Below are positions 1 to 9,479 of a stretch of 64,000 nt of DNA, one piece after another (positions within the stretch are counted from its first letter, which is position 1; every line of letters begins with the position of its first letter). A program made the translations under genes and the position numbers. Source of the stretch: Burkholderia pyrrocinia (lineage in GTDB: Bacteria > Pseudomonadota > Gammaproteobacteria > Burkholderiales > Burkholderiaceae); contig NZ_CP070979.1 in NCBI RefSeq assembly GCF_018417535.1, positions 1,116,001-1,180,000 on the forward strand. Reading direction: 5' to 3'. The notes under the pieces are model-generated. The model saw only the letters and a list, made by a program, of their open reading frames with translations. It made no database searches and was not told the DNA's origin.

Positions 1-15
1 CGAACGAGGCAAGCA

Positions 16-1062
16 ATGTTGAAGGGGAACGTACTGAAGTTGGCGGCGATCGTCGCGCTGGTCGCGACGATGACGGCCGGCGCGCACGCGGCAGGCGAAC
101 GCGCGCAGCGGCCGCGTGCGATCAAGGTGCTGATCGTCACGATGTTCGGGCCGGAAGGCAAGGCGTGGCTCGACCGGATCGGGCCGGTGCAGAAGATCGC
201 GGTGCCGGGCCTGTCGCCCGACTACCCGGACATCAGTTGCACGCGCAACGACGTGTGCGTGCTGACGACCGGCATGGGCCACGCGAACGCGGCTGCGTCG
301 ATGGCGGCGCTGGTCTATTCGCGCCGGTTCGACCTGCGCAAGACCTACTTCGTCGTGACCGGCATCGCCGGCATCGATCCGGCGCAGGGCACGCTCGGCT
401 CGGCCGCGTGGGCGCGCTACCTGGTCGACTTCGGGATCCAGTGGGAGCTGGATGCGCGCGAGATCCCGGCCGGCTGGAAGTCGGGCTATCTCGGCATCAA
501 CACGAAGAACGGGGATGAGAAACCGCCGCTCGACTACCGCACCGAGGTGTTCCAGTTGAACGAGGCACTGCTCCGGAAAGCCGTCGCGCTGTCGCGCGAC
601 GTGACGCTGCACGACAGCAAGGAAGCGGCCGCGTATCGCGCGAAGTATCCGGACGCGCCCGCGAACCGGCCGCCGACCGTGATCCAGTGCGATACGCTCG
701 CGGGCGACACGTGGTTCTCGGGCACGAAGCTCGGCGAGCGCGCCAGCGAATGGACGCGCCTGCTGACCGACGGCAAGGGGGTGTACTGCACGACGCAGCA
801 AGAAGACAATGCGACGTTCGAAGTGATCAAGCGGGCGGCCGCGGCAGGGCTGGCCGATACGCAGCGCGTGGCCGTGCTGCGCTCGGGTTCGGACTTCGAC
901 CGGCCGCCGCCGGGCGGATCGGACGTCGACAACCTGCTCGAGTACCAGAGCCAGGGCGGGTTCGTGCCGGCCCTCGACAATCTGTACCTCGCCGGTTCGC
1001 CGCTCGTGAGCGCGATCGTGAAGGATTGGACGCACTGGAAGGACGGCGTACCGGCCGAGTGA
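16..1062 (+). CDS. NUP-family purine nucleoside permease-like exported protein
   Basis: The 348-residue protein belongs to the NUP (purine nucleoside permease) family, known from fungal nucleoside uptake and common as an exported protein in Burkholderia. A signal peptide is visible at residues 1-25 (hydrophobic run LAAIVALVATM, ending AHA). The body carries the phosphorylase-like glycine motifs VLTTGMGHANAA (about residue 83) and VVTGIAGIDP (about 114), so it may bind or cleave nucleosides in the periplasm rather than form a channel; that role is inferred. The ATG has GAGGCAAG just upstream. It is followed by a CNT transporter, deoA and cdd, which supports a nucleoside role. Confidence 0.85.
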   Translation: MLKGNVLKLAAIVALVATMTAGAHAAGERAQRPRAIKVLIVTMFGPEGKAWLDRIGPVQKIAVPGLSPDYPDISCTRNDVCVLTTGMGHANAAASMAALVYSRRFDLRKTYFVVTGIAGIDPAQGTLGSAAWARYLVDFGIQWELDAREIPAGWKSGYLGINTKNGDEKPPLDYRTEVFQLNEALLRKAVALSRDVTLHDSKEAAAYRAKYPDAPANRPPTVIQCDTLAGDTWFSGTKLGERASEWTRLLTDGKGVYCTTQQEDNATFEVIKRAAAAGLADTQRVAVLRSGSDFDRPPPGGSDVDNLLEYQSQGGFVPALDNLYLAGSPLVSAIVKDWTHWKDGVPAE

Positions 1063-1140
1063 CGGCCGCCGTCGGCGGGACACGGGCGCGCTTCGGGCGC
1101 GCCCCGGCAGTTCAATAACATCGAGAGAAAGGAGCACAAG

Positions 1141-2415
1141 GTGGATATTCTGCGCAGTCTCCTGGGTATGCTGTTCCTGCTGCTGGTGGCCTATCTGCTG
1201 TCGAACAACCGCCGCGCGGTGAGCGGCCGGACCATGATCGCCGCGCTGTTCACGCAGTTCGCGATCGGCGCGCTGGTGCTGTTCGTGCCGTCCGGCCGTG
1301 CGGTGCTGGCAGCGGCCGCGAACAGCGTGAATCGCGTGCTCGACATGGGCAATCACGGCATCGCGTTCGTGTTCGGCGGGCTGGTCGACAGCCGGATGTT
1401 CCAGTTGTTCGGCGACGGCGGGTTCGTGTTCGGCCTGCGCGTGCTGCCGATGATCATCTTCGTCACCGCGCTGATCGCGGTGCTGTACTACATCGGCGTG
1501 ATGAAGTGGCTCGTCGCGATCCTCGGCGCCGGGCTCGCGAAAGTGCTCGGCGTGAGCCGTATCGAGGCGTGCTCGGCCGTCGCGACGATCTTTCTCGGGC
1601 AGAGCGAGATGCCCGCGCTCGTGAAGCCGTTCGTGCGGAACATGACGAGCGCCGAGATTTTCACGGTGATGGCGAGCGGCATGGCGTCGGTCGCGGGCTC
1701 GGTGCTGGTCGGCTACGCCGGCCTCGGCGTGAAGATGGAGTATCTGCTCGCCGCGTCGTTCATGGCGGTGCCGGGCGGGCTGCTGTTCGGCAAGCTGCTG
1801 TTTCCGACCGTCGAGCCGAGCCGCGTCGTGGTCGACGGTCTCGATTTCGACGACAAGCGGGCCGCCAACGTGATCGAGGCGGCGGCGTCCGGCGCGTCGG
1901 TCGGCCTGCGGATCGCGATCAACGTCGGCGCGATGCTGATCGCGTTCGTGGGGCTCATCGCGCTGATGAACCTCATCGTCGGCGGCGTGGCCGCGTTCGC
2001 GGGCTTTCCGCAGGTTACGCTGCTGGGCATGCTCGGTCACCTGTTCGCGCCGCTTGCGTGGATCATCGGCGTGCCGTGGCACGATGCGACGCTGGCCGGC
2101 AACTTCATCGGCGAGAAACTGATCTTCAACGAGTTCGTCGCGTACGGCGACCTGTCGCCGTACCTGAAGGGCAGCGAGCACGTCGCGGCGGCCGGCCTGC
2201 AAGTGCTCGATCCGAAGACGCTCGCGATCGTGTCGTTCGCGCTGTGCGGCTTCGCGAACTTCTCGTCGATCGCCATTCTCGCGGGCGGCTTCAGCGCGGT
2301 CGCGCCAGAGCGTCGCTCGGAAGTCGCACGTCACGGCTTGCGCGCGCTGACGGCCGCGACACTGTCGAACCTGATGAGTGCCGCGATTGCCGGCCTGTTC
2401 TTCTCCCTGCACTGA
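1141..2415 (+). CDS. Concentrative nucleoside transporter (NupC/CNT family)
   Basis: A 424-residue inner-membrane protein with about ten hydrophobic segments. It has the CNT pattern of an N-terminal helix pair, then a gating domain and a conserved core (GQSEMPALVKPF about residue 153; GEKLIFNEFVAYG about 323). CNT carriers import nucleosides with H+ or Na+. The start is GTG, chosen because AAGGAG lies about 6 nt upstream and the protein then begins at the first membrane helix. It lies 78 bp after the NUP gene and 39 bp before deoA, so the genes are probably co-transcribed. Confidence 0.93.
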   Translation: MDILRSLLGMLFLLLVAYLLSNNRRAVSGRTMIAALFTQFAIGALVLFVPSGRAVLAAAANSVNRVLDMGNHGIAFVFGGLVDSRMFQLFGDGGFVFGLRVLPMIIFVTALIAVLYYIGVMKWLVAILGAGLAKVLGVSRIEACSAVATIFLGQSEMPALVKPFVRNMTSAEIFTVMASGMASVAGSVLVGYAGLGVKMEYLLAASFMAVPGGLLFGKLLFPTVEPSRVVVDGLDFDDKRAANVIEAAASGASVGLRIAINVGAMLIAFVGLIALMNLIVGGVAAFAGFPQVTLLGMLGHLFAPLAWIIGVPWHDATLAGNFIGEKLIFNEFVAYGDLSPYLKGSEHVAAAGLQVLDPKTLAIVSFALCGFANFSSIAILAGGFSAVAPERRSEVARHGLRALTAATLSNLMSAAIAGLFFSLH

Positions 2416-2454
2416 ACCGTGCAGCGGCCACTGATCGATCGAGGAGATACAACG

Positions 2455-3771
2455 ATGTTTCTACCGCAGGAATTCATCCGCAAGAAGCGCGATCGGCAGC
2501 CGCTCGATCGCGACGGGATTGCCGCGTTCGTGCGCGGCGTGACCGACGGCAGCGTGACCGAGGGCCAGGTCGCGGCGTTCGCGATGGCCGTGTACTTCAA
2601 CGACCTGAGCATCGACGAGCGTGTCGCGCTGACGATCGCGCAGCGCGACTCGGGCGACGTGCTCGACTGGCGCGCGCTCGATCTCGACGGACCGGTGATC
2701 GACAAGCATTCGACCGGTGGCGTCGGCGATGTCGTGTCGCTGATGCTCGGGCCGATGGTGGCCGCATGCGGCGGCTACGTGCCGATGATCTCGGGGCGCG
2801 GGCTCGGCCATACCGGCGGCACGCTCGACAAGCTCAGCGCGATCCCCGGCTACGACGTGACGCCCGATACGGATGCGTTTCGCCGCACGGTGCGCGACGT
2901 CGGCGTCGCGATCATCGGGCAGACCGCGCGGCTGGCGCCGGCCGACATGCGCATCTATGCGATTCGCGACGTGACGGCGACCGTCGAGTCGGTCGCGATG
3001 ATCACCGCGTCGATCCTGTCGAAGAAACTCGCGGCGGGGCTCGACGGGCTCGTGATGGACGTCAAGGTCGGCTCCGGTGCGTTCATGCCGACCGTCGAGA
3101 AATCGATCGAACTGGCCCGCAGCATCGTCGACGTCGGCAACGGCGCCGGCATGAAGACGACCGCGATCCTCACCGACATGAACCAGTCGCTCGCACCGTG
3201 CGCGGGCAACGCGCTCGAAGTGGCGTGCGCGATCGATTACCTGACGGGCAAGTCGCGTCCGGCCCGCCTGCATGAAGTCACGATGGCGCTCGCGGCGCAG
3301 TTGCTCGTCACCGGCGGGCTGGCAGGCGCCGCCGCACAGGCACACGCGATGCTGCAGCGGGCACTCGATTCGGGCGCCGCGGCGGAACGGTTCGCGAGAA
3401 TGGTCGCGGCGCTCGGCGGCCCCGCGGACCTGATCGATGCGCCCGGGCGTCATCTTGCGCGGGCGCCGGTGATCGTGCCGGTGCCGTCGCGCGCGAGCGG
3501 CGTCGTGCAGCGTGTCGATTGCCGCGCGCTCGGGCTGGCGGTCGTCGCGCTCGGCGGCGGCCGCACGCGCGCGGCGGATGCGATCGACACCCGTGTCGGC
3601 CTGTCGGCGCTGGCGGAGATCGGGCAGCGCGTCGAGGCCGGGCAGCCGTTAGGCCAGGTACACGCCCGCGACACCGCCGCCGCGGCCCGCGCGGTGGACG
3701 CGGTCCAGCGCAGCTACGTGCTGGGCGAAACGGGCGATGCGCCGCCGACCATCCACCAGCAGATCGGCTGA
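2455..3771 (+). CDS. deoA: Thymidine phosphorylase
   Basis: 438 residues, the usual length for DeoA. It cleaves thymidine or deoxyuridine with phosphate to the base plus 2-deoxyribose-1-phosphate in the cytoplasm. The family signature region is visible: [10 protein letters not shown] (phosphate and nucleoside site, about residue 83), [15 protein letters not shown] (about 115), and [20 protein letters not shown] (about 187). The ATG at 2455 is preferred over an in-frame start at 2419 because GAGGAG sits 8 nt upstream and the N-terminus then matches the family ([13 protein letters not shown]). Substrate would come from the CNT transporter immediately upstream. Confidence 0.96.
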   Translation: MFLPQEFIRKKRDRQPLDRDGIAAFVRGVTDGSVTEGQVAAFAMAVYFNDLSIDERVALTIAQRDSGDVLDWRALDLDGPVIDKHSTGGVGDVVSLMLGPMVAACGGYVPMISGRGLGHTGGTLDKLSAIPGYDVTPDTDAFRRTVRDVGVAIIGQTARLAPADMRIYAIRDVTATVESVAMITASILSKKLAAGLDGLVMDVKVGSGAFMPTVEKSIELARSIVDVGNGAGMKTTAILTDMNQSLAPCAGNALEVACAIDYLTGKSRPARLHEVTMALAAQLLVTGGLAGAAAQAHAMLQRALDSGAAAERFARMVAALGGPADLIDAPGRHLARAPVIVPVPSRASGVVQRVDCRALGLAVVALGGGRTRAADAIDTRVGLSALAEIGQRVEAGQPLGQVHARDTAAAARAVDAVQRSYVLGETGDAPPTIHQQIG

Positions 3772-3900
3772 CCGATTGCCGGTGCCGGCACGGCGGGAAC
3801 GTGCGGACGTCGGCGGCCGCTTCACAGCACGGGAGTATCGTACCGGCCGGGATGCGGTTGCGTCGATGCATCCCGGCATTTCACCGGAGGCACTATCGCG

Positions 3901-4290
3901 ATGGAACGAGACGAACTGATCGAACAGGCGAAGGCGGCGCGCGAACGCGCGTATGCGCCGTATTCGCGCTTCAAGGTCGGCGCGGCGCTGCAGGCGCGCG
4001 ACGGGACGATTTTTCACGGCTGCAACGTCGAGAACGCGTCCTACGGACTGTGCAATTGCGCGGAACGCACCGCGATGTTTTCGGCCATCGCCGCCGGTTA
4101 TCGTCCGGGGGACTTCGCGCGGCTCGCGGTCGTCGGCGACACGGACGGCCCGATCGCGCCGTGCGGCGCGTGCCGCCAGGTGATCATCGAGGTCGGCATG
4201 CCCGACCTCGAAGTGATCCTGGGCAACCTGAAAGGGGATCTCGAGGTCACGACGGCACACGCGTTGCTGCCGGGCGCGTTCCGGTTGTAA
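3901..4290 (+). CDS. cdd: Cytidine deaminase, homotetrameric short form
   Basis: 129 residues, typical of the small homotetrameric zinc cytidine deaminases. It converts cytidine or deoxycytidine to the uracil nucleoside. Motifs: NVENASYGLCNCAERTA, holding Cys and the catalytic Glu of the C-A-E triad, and PCGACRQV with the two remaining zinc Cys. The start has GGAGG 10 nt upstream. It is the last gene of the nucleoside-salvage set; the gap from deoA is 129 bp, so it could have its own promoter. It ends 49 bp from the convergent Rieske gene. Confidence 0.96.
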   Translation: MERDELIEQAKAARERAYAPYSRFKVGAALQARDGTIFHGCNVENASYGLCNCAERTAMFSAIAAGYRPGDFARLAVVGDTDGPIAPCGACRQVIIEVGMPDLEVILGNLKGDLEVTTAHALLPGAFRL

Positions 4291-4339
4291 CGGAGCGCGT
4301 CGCGGCGAGCCGGCGGCGTCGTGCGGCGTGTCGCATGTA

Positions 4340-5455
4340 TCACGCGTCGTCGCGCGCTTCGCGGATCGGAATCACGGTGCGCGCGCCGCACTGGCGCAGC
4401 AGGTCGCGCAGTTCGTTGATGACCGGAAACACCTCGTGGTTCCAGTCGGCGCCCTGGCGATCGTGTGCTTCCTGCTCGCGCTCGACGATCCAGCGATCCT
4501 CGCGGAAGATGCGCTCGGTGAACCACACGAGCAGCGGCCACGCGAGATCGAGCGCGAACGGTATGCCGGGCTTGTGGATCGACAGCACTCCGAACGTGCG
4601 GTTGGTGCGTTGTTCGGCATCGAGCGGCACGTAGACGATCCACAGGTCCATCACGAGCGTGCCTTCGCTCGAACGGATCTGCAGCGTCTGGTACGGGTAG
4701 CCGGTGCGTACCGTCATCACGCTCTTGTCGGACTGGTCGGCCGGCTTCTTGCTCGCGCCGAACACGAGCGCCTCGCCGACCGGCTGCTTGCCCTCCATCC
4801 GCGTGAACGTGTAGTCGACCTCGACCCAGTCGTCGCCGCGGCGACGGCCCACCGAGCGCGCGCGCATCTGCCCCATCTGCTTGCGGTGCAGGAACTGATG
4901 GTTCATGTCCATCAGGTTCTCGTGCATGAACGAGTAGTGGCACTTGACCTCGCGGCCGAAGCGGCGGGTCTTGTATGCGCGGTTGTCCGCCGAGTCGAGC
5001 GCGGGGAACGGCCGTGTGTCGGCGAGCGTCGCGTCGCCGGGGAACACGAAGATCAGCCCGTGCGCTTCGCGGCACGGATACGCTCGCACGCCGTTCGGCA
5101 AACGATCGCGGCCGAGGTAGGGCACGTCGACGCAGCGGCCGCTGTCGCACGCGTAGGTCCAGCCGTGATAGCAGCAGCGCAGCGTTTCGCCGCTCACGAC
5201 GCCCGCATGCAGCGGCACCTGGCGGTGCGCGCAACGATCTTCGAGCGCATACACGGCGCCCGATTCGGTGCGCACGAGCACGATCGGCTCGCCGGCGAAG
5301 CGCACGCCGAGCGTCTTGCCGCGCTTGAGCTCGCGCGACCACGCGAGCGGATACCATTGATCGGGATGAATGGGCACGCGGCGCAGGTCGCGCACGCCGG
5401 CACCGGTGGACGATTCTTCGAGGGTGCTGCTGTCAGGCAAAGGCACTGCGCGCAT
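4340..5455 (-). CDS. Rieske [2Fe-2S] aromatic-ring-type oxygenase, single-subunit
   Basis: 371 residues from the ATG at 5455, which has AGGAGG 8 nt upstream; an upstream in-frame ATG lacks one. The N-terminal Rieske domain has C75-x-H77 and C94-x2-H97. The C-terminal catalytic domain carries the mononuclear-iron motif NLMDMNHQFLH. The architecture matches vanillate O-demethylase and carnitine or phenoxybenzoate oxygenase alpha subunits, which need an external reductase. No reductase gene is adjacent, so substrate and electron donor are unknown. It is transcribed away from the msrB-dipZ-msrA unit, with 197 bp of GC-rich non-coding DNA between. Confidence 0.85.
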   Translation of the reverse strand: MRAVPLPDSSTLEESSTGAGVRDLRRVPIHPDQWYPLAWSRELKRGKTLGVRFAGEPIVLVRTESGAVYALEDRCAHRQVPLHAGVVSGETLRCCYHGWTYACDSGRCVDVPYLGRDRLPNGVRAYPCREAHGLIFVFPGDATLADTRPFPALDSADNRAYKTRRFGREVKCHYSFMHENLMDMNHQFLHRKQMGQMRARSVGRRRGDDWVEVDYTFTRMEGKQPVGEALVFGASKKPADQSDKSVMTVRTGYPYQTLQIRSSEGTLVMDLWIVYVPLDAEQRTNRTFGVLSIHKPGIPFALDLAWPLLVWFTERIFREDRWIVEREQEAHDRQGADWNHEVFPVINELRDLLRQCGARTVIPIREARDDA

Positions 5456-5694
5456 GCGTGACGCCTCCTGGCTGGGCGGGTGTTCCGAGCGCCGCAAGAC
5501 GCGGCGGGGATCAGGAGAAGTCTACGCGAAGTTGCCCGCTGCGGCGGACGCGATGCGGGTTTGCCCCGGCACGGCGGACGGTGTTTCGTTGATGCGGCGC
5601 AAACCGGGCCGAAGGCGGCGCGCGCGGGCCACGCGCGGCCGCCCTGGCCGCGGCCGCGCGGCGGGCGGCATCCCGTCACGCGACCGGTTGCCGG

Positions 5695-6438
5695 TCACGA
5701 GCGGGCATCGCGCCACAGCACCGGGTCGGCGCGGTACAGCGCCGGGAAGTACTGCTTCAGCCCGGCGACCTTCGGCAGGTCGTTGAACGCGATATACGGC
5801 GCGTCGGGATGCAGTTCGAGGTAGTTCTGGTGATAGGCCTCGGCCGGATAGAACCCCTTGTACGCCTCGACGCGCGTCACGACGGGCGCCGGAAACACGT
5901 GCGCGGTGCCGAGCTGCGCGATGTACGCGGTCGCGACCGCGCGTTGCTGCGCGGTGGTCGGAAAGATCGCGGACCGGTACTGCGTTCCTTCGTCGGGGCC
6001 CTGCCGGTTGAGTTCGGTCGGGTCGTGCGCGACCGAGAAGAACACCTGCAGCAGCCGGCCGTAGGTGATCTGCGTCGGGTCGTAGACGATGCGAACCGAT
6101 TCCGCGTGCCCTGTCAGCCCCGAGCCGACGAGCGCATAGTGCGCGGTTTCGGACGCACCGCCCGCATAGCCGGCCGTGACCTGCTTCACGCCCTTCACGT
6201 GCTCGAACACGCCCTGCACGCCCCAGAAGCAGCCGCCGGCGAGCACGGCCGTCTCGTCGTGCGCCGCGCCGGGCGTTTCGTCGAGCGTCGGCGCGGGCAC
6301 GGTGCGCATCGGCTCGGCGGAATTGACGATGCGCTGGTAGCCGAACACGGCGGCGGCCGCGATGGCGATGGCGCCGATGCGGCGCAGCATCGCTGCGCGC
6401 CGTCGCGGCGCGGAATCTCGGGTGGGTGTCGGGTTCAT
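5695..6438 (-). CDS. msrA: Peptide methionine-S-sulfoxide reductase, membrane-anchored or exported
   Basis: 247 residues; reduces the S-epimer of methionine sulfoxide in proteins. The catalytic motif GGCFWG places the nucleophile at Cys70. Residues 18-37 form one hydrophobic segment after an Arg-rich N-terminus, so the enzyme is probably anchored in or exported across the inner membrane. Cys70 is the only cysteine in the protein, so there is no resolving cysteine and an external thiol partner must resolve the sulfenic acid. The thioredoxin domain of the DipZ gene 60 bp upstream in the same operon is the obvious candidate (inference). Confidence 0.94.
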   Translation of the reverse strand: MNPTPTRDSAPRRRAAMLRRIGAIAIAAAAVFGYQRIVNSAEPMRTVPAPTLDETPGAAHDETAVLAGGCFWGVQGVFEHVKGVKQVTAGYAGGASETAHYALVGSGLTGHAESVRIVYDPTQITYGRLLQVFFSVAHDPTELNRQGPDEGTQYRSAIFPTTAQQRAVATAYIAQLGTAHVFPAPVVTRVEAYKGFYPAEAYHQNYLELHPDAPYIAFNDLPKVAGLKQYFPALYRADPVLWRDARS

Positions 6439-6498
6439 CGTGTGCTCCTTCTGAATGCGTTGGCGAAGACGGCGGCCGGGTGACGGCGGCGCCTGCGT

Positions 6499-8358
6499 TC
6501 AACCGAATGTGAATGCGTACGCATCGACGCCGGGATCGAGAAACTCGATCGCGAACGTGCGATCTGCGATCGCGCCGGGCTGCCGGACGAGCTGGTACAG
6601 GCGCTGCCCGGTAACGGTGCCGTAGCCCTGCGCGTCGACGTCGGCGCCGTGCGCGGCACCGGGCGCCGCGCCGTCGAGCGTCACGCGAAAGCGCACGGGC
6701 TGGCCGTTCGCGCCCGGGCCGAGCACGAGGTGCAGGTCGCGCGCATGGAAGCGGTAGACGATCCGGCCGGCCGGCGCGGCGAGCGATGCGCGCTCGGCGC
6801 CGACCTGCCAGGTGCCGGCGAGGCCCCAGTCGTTGAGATCGGGGCGGGCCGGCGCGTCGTAGCGGTGTGCCGTGTCGCGCACGACGCCGCCCGGCGACGT
6901 GAAGTCCTCGGCACGCGCATAGCCGACATAGGTTTCGGGCGAGCGGACGTCAGCGGTGTCCGCTGCCGCGAGCGCGCCCTTCGCGGGCGCACCGGCCAGC
7001 CCGAGCGGCACGTTCAGCGCTTCCGGATGGCCGGCCTCGGCGAGCAGCGACTGGATCGCGCGTTCCGACTGCGCGTACTCGCCTTCGCCGAAGTGGTGAT
7101 GGCGGATGCGCCCCTGCGCGTCGATGAAGTAGTGCGCGGGCCAGTATTCGTTGCCGAACGCGCGCCAGATCGAATAACCGTTGTCGATCGCGACCGGGTA
7201 GTCGATGCCGAGGTCGTGCACGGCCTTCTTCACGTTGCCGATGTCGCGCTCGAACGCGAACTCCGGCGCGTGCACGCCGATCACGACGAGCCCGTACGGC
7301 GCGTACTTGCGCGCCCACGCGTTCGTGTACGGCAGCGTGCGCAGGCAGTTGATGCACGAATACGTCCAGAAATCGACGAGCACGACCTTGCCGCGCAGGC
7401 CGGCCGCCGTCAGCGGCGGCGAGTTCAGCCACTGCACGGCACCGGCGAGCGACGGCAGCGTGCCTTCGACGGGCAGCGCGGACGGCGTCGTGCCGGCCGC
7501 GCGCATCATCGCGCCGCCGCCGGCCGGTGCGCCGTCGGCAGTCGCGGCCATCATCGCGCCGCCGCTTGTGTTGCCGGTCGTGTTGCCGGCAGCGTCGCCC
7601 GTGGCGGCCGTCGTTGCCGGCGCACCGTTCGAGCGTCCGCCGAGCCGGTCGATGAGCTTCGTCTCGAGCCCGCCCGTGGTGATGGTCGACAGTTGTGCGA
7701 GCGCACCCGTATCGAGGCCGAGCGCGATCGCGCCGACGCCGGCCAGCAGCGCCGCGCCGATCCCGCGCCGGATCCATTCGCCGGCGCCGAGCGAGCGCTT
7801 CATCGCGGCGAACACCTTGCCGCCGATCACGAGCGCGACGGCGAGGGACGTCGCCGCGCCAGCCGCATACGCGACGAGCAGCAGCGTCGTGCCGACGCTC
7901 GCGCCGCGCAGCGCGGCGCCGGTCAGCACGAGCCCGAGGATCGGGCCGGCGCACGGCGCCCACAGCAGGCCCGTCGCGACGCCGAGCAGCAGCGACGACG
8001 CGGGGCCGGCCGGGCGGCCGTCGCGCTGCGCGAATCCGGTGAGCCGGTTGCCGGCGGCGACGAGCGGGCGCGTCAGGTGTTCCGCGAAGCGCGGCATCAG
8101 CAGTGTCAGGCCGAACACCGCAAGCAGCACGATGGCGATCCAGCGGCCGGCCTGGTTGGCCTGCGCGACCCAGCCGCCGCCGACGGCGGCGAGCGTCGCG
8201 ACCACGGCGAACGTGAGCGCCATGCCGGCCAGCAGCGGCAGGCCGGTGCGCACGAACGGCTGGTCGGCGCGCGCGAACACGAACGGCAGCACGGGCAGGA
8301 TGCACGGGCTCAGGATCGTGAGCACGCCGCCGAGATAGGCGAGGGCGATGAGCAGCAT
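6499..8358 (-). CDS. dipZ: DipZ-like CcdA-thioredoxin fusion, transmembrane thiol reductant carrier
   Basis: 619 residues from the ATG at 8358. Residues 1-220 are a CcdA/DsbD-beta-like membrane domain with Cys19 (LSPCILP) and Cys136 (WAPCAGP), the pair that passes electrons across the membrane. Residues 240-300 are a Gly/Ala/Met-rich linker. A thioredoxin-like domain follows with C335-I-N-C338 and a cis-Pro region, then a C-terminal beta domain as in DipZ proteins. It likely supplies reducing power to the exported MsrA and MsrB encoded on either side. In-frame sequence upstream of 8358 is the antisense of msrB and is not part of this gene. Confidence 0.9.
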   Translation of the reverse strand: MLLIALAYLGGVLTILSPCILPVLPFVFARADQPFVRTGLPLLAGMALTFAVVATLAAVGGGWVAQANQAGRWIAIVLLAVFGLTLLMPRFAEHLTRPLVAAGNRLTGFAQRDGRPAGPASSLLLGVATGLLWAPCAGPILGLVLTGAALRGASVGTTLLLVAYAAGAATSLAVALVIGGKVFAAMKRSLGAGEWIRRGIGAALLAGVGAIALGLDTGALAQLSTITTGGLETKLIDRLGGRSNGAPATTAATGDAAGNTTGNTSGGAMMAATADGAPAGGGAMMRAAGTTPSALPVEGTLPSLAGAVQWLNSPPLTAAGLRGKVVLVDFWTYSCINCLRTLPYTNAWARKYAPYGLVVIGVHAPEFAFERDIGNVKKAVHDLGIDYPVAIDNGYSIWRAFGNEYWPAHYFIDAQGRIRHHHFGEGEYAQSERAIQSLLAEAGHPEALNVPLGLAGAPAKGALAAADTADVRSPETYVGYARAEDFTSPGGVVRDTAHRYDAPARPDLNDWGLAGTWQVGAERASLAAPAGRIVYRFHARDLHLVLGPGANGQPVRFRVTLDGAAPGAAHGADVDAQGYGTVTGQRLYQLVRQPGAIADRTFAIEFLDPGVDAYAFTFG

Positions 8359-8393
8359 GGTGCGTTCTCCAGTCGGTCGGGAGCGGGGCCGGA

Positions 8394-8957
8394 TCAGGCG
8401 GCGGCCGGGTGGAAGGTGAGCGCGAGCCCGTTCATGCAGTAGCGCAGGCCGGTCGGCGGCGGGCCGTCGTCGAACACGTGGCCGAGATGGCCGCCGCAGC
8501 GGCGGCAGTGCACTTCGGTGCGGACCATCCCGAACGACGCGTCGGCGTTGCTGCCGACCGCGTGGTCGAGCGGCTTCCAGAAGCTCGGCCAGCCCGTATG
8601 GCTGTCGAACTTGGTGGCCGACGAGAACAGCGCGAGGTCGCAGCCCGCGCATGCGAACGTGCCGGGGCGGTGCTCGTCGTTCAGCGGGCTGCTGTACGGC
8701 CGTTCGGTGCCGGCGTCGCGCAGGATCGCGTACTGGGCGGGCGTGAGCCGGCGATGCCATTCGGCGTCGCTGAGGGTGAGTTCGAACGGGGCGGCCATCC
8801 GTGGGGCGGCCATCCCCGGGGCGACCGGCTGCGGGGTGGCCGGCGGCGCGGCGAACGCGCGGCCGACCAGCGCGCGGCGGCCGGTGGACGACAGCGCCGC
8901 GAGCGTGGCGAGGCCGGTGGCGCCGGCGAACAGCAGCAGATGTCTGCGGGTTGGCAT
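8394..8957 (-). CDS. msrB: Peptide methionine-R-sulfoxide reductase, Tat-exported
   Basis: 187 residues; reduces the R-epimer of methionine sulfoxide. Structural zinc is held by C103/C106 (FACAGC) and C151/C154 (CRRCGGHLGHVF); the catalytic Cys is C174 in RYCMNG. The N-terminus reads RRHLLLFAGATGLA, a twin-arginine-type signal, so the enzyme acts in the periplasm. It is first in the operon msrB-dipZ-msrA (gaps of 35 and 60 bp). A promoter should lie in the 327-bp region shared with the divergent vapBC operon. Confidence 0.94.
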   Translation of the reverse strand: MPTRRHLLLFAGATGLATLAALSSTGRRALVGRAFAAPPATPQPVAPGMAAPRMAAPFELTLSDAEWHRRLTPAQYAILRDAGTERPYSSPLNDEHRPGTFACAGCDLALFSSATKFDSHTGWPSFWKPLDHAVGSNADASFGMVRTEVHCRRCGGHLGHVFDDGPPPTGLRYCMNGLALTFHPAAA

Positions 8958-9284
8958 GATGGGCTCCTGGAAGCAGGTCCTGAAAACATGCGCCCATCGT
9001 AGGCGGCGGCCGGTGTCGAAGTCCTCACGGAAAGTTAAATGATTTGTGATGTCTGGGTGTCGTTACGGGGGACGCTGGAGTCGGTCCAAGTCCCGGCTGA
9101 CAGGGGCTCCCGGGGGATGCGCCGCAGATATTTGTTGAAATCCCGGATGAGCCGCGACTTTTTAGTGTTTTTTTCGTGTTCGCGGGGGGCAGGTCACATA
9201 TGCTCCAGTGACTGCGCCCGGGCCGGACGCGGTCGCCTGTAATGTGTATAGTCGAAGTGATCTATACACATAGCGAGGTATGCC
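8958..9284. other. Divergent intergenic region between msrB and vapBC
   Basis: No gene is credible here. The stretch is noticeably A/T-richer than its surroundings (runs of T near 9160-9175) and must hold promoters for msrB leftward and vapB rightward. The only clear element is the palindrome at 9242-9271, listed separately. Confidence 0.6.
9242..9271. promoter_or_regulatory. Palindromic operator of vapBC
   Basis: A perfect 9-bp inverted repeat ATGTGTATA / TATACACAT (9242-9250 and 9263-9271) is separated by 12 bp. It ends 13 bp before the vapB ATG. VapB-VapC complexes normally bind such palindromes over their own promoter, so this is the expected autoregulatory site. The binding itself is inference. 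Confidence 0.75.
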
Positions 9285-9479
9285 ATGCGTACCAACATTG
9301 AAATCGACGACAAGTTGATGGCCGAGGCACTTGCCGCAACCGGTATCAAAACCAAGCGGGAAGTTGTCGAGCTCGGCCTGAAGACGATCATCAGGCTCAA
9401 ACAGCAAGAGCAGATTCGCCAGTTTCGCGGAAAACTCCACTGGGAAGGTGATCTAGACGCCATGAGGACGGATCGATGA
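9285..9479 (+). CDS. vapB: VapB-type antitoxin (ribbon-helix-helix)
   Basis: 64 residues. The N-terminus MRTNIEIDDKLMAEALAATG is the family-typical beta strand plus helix of the DNA-binding domain, and the charged tail binds the toxin. GCGAGG is 6-12 nt upstream of the ATG. The stop overlaps the vapC start (ATGA), the usual coupling in VapBC pairs. It should neutralise VapC and repress the operon at the 9242-9271 palindrome. Confidence 0.92.
   Translation: MRTNIEIDDKLMAEALAATGIKTKREVVELGLKTIIRLKQQEQIRQFRGKLHWEGDLDAMRTDR

Noticed and set aside
8359..8997. Upstream in-frame extension of the DipZ gene giving 832 residues
   Set aside because: The extension is an alternate-frame translation of msrB, which has intact zinc and catalytic cysteines; the ATG at 8358 starts at the first membrane helix.
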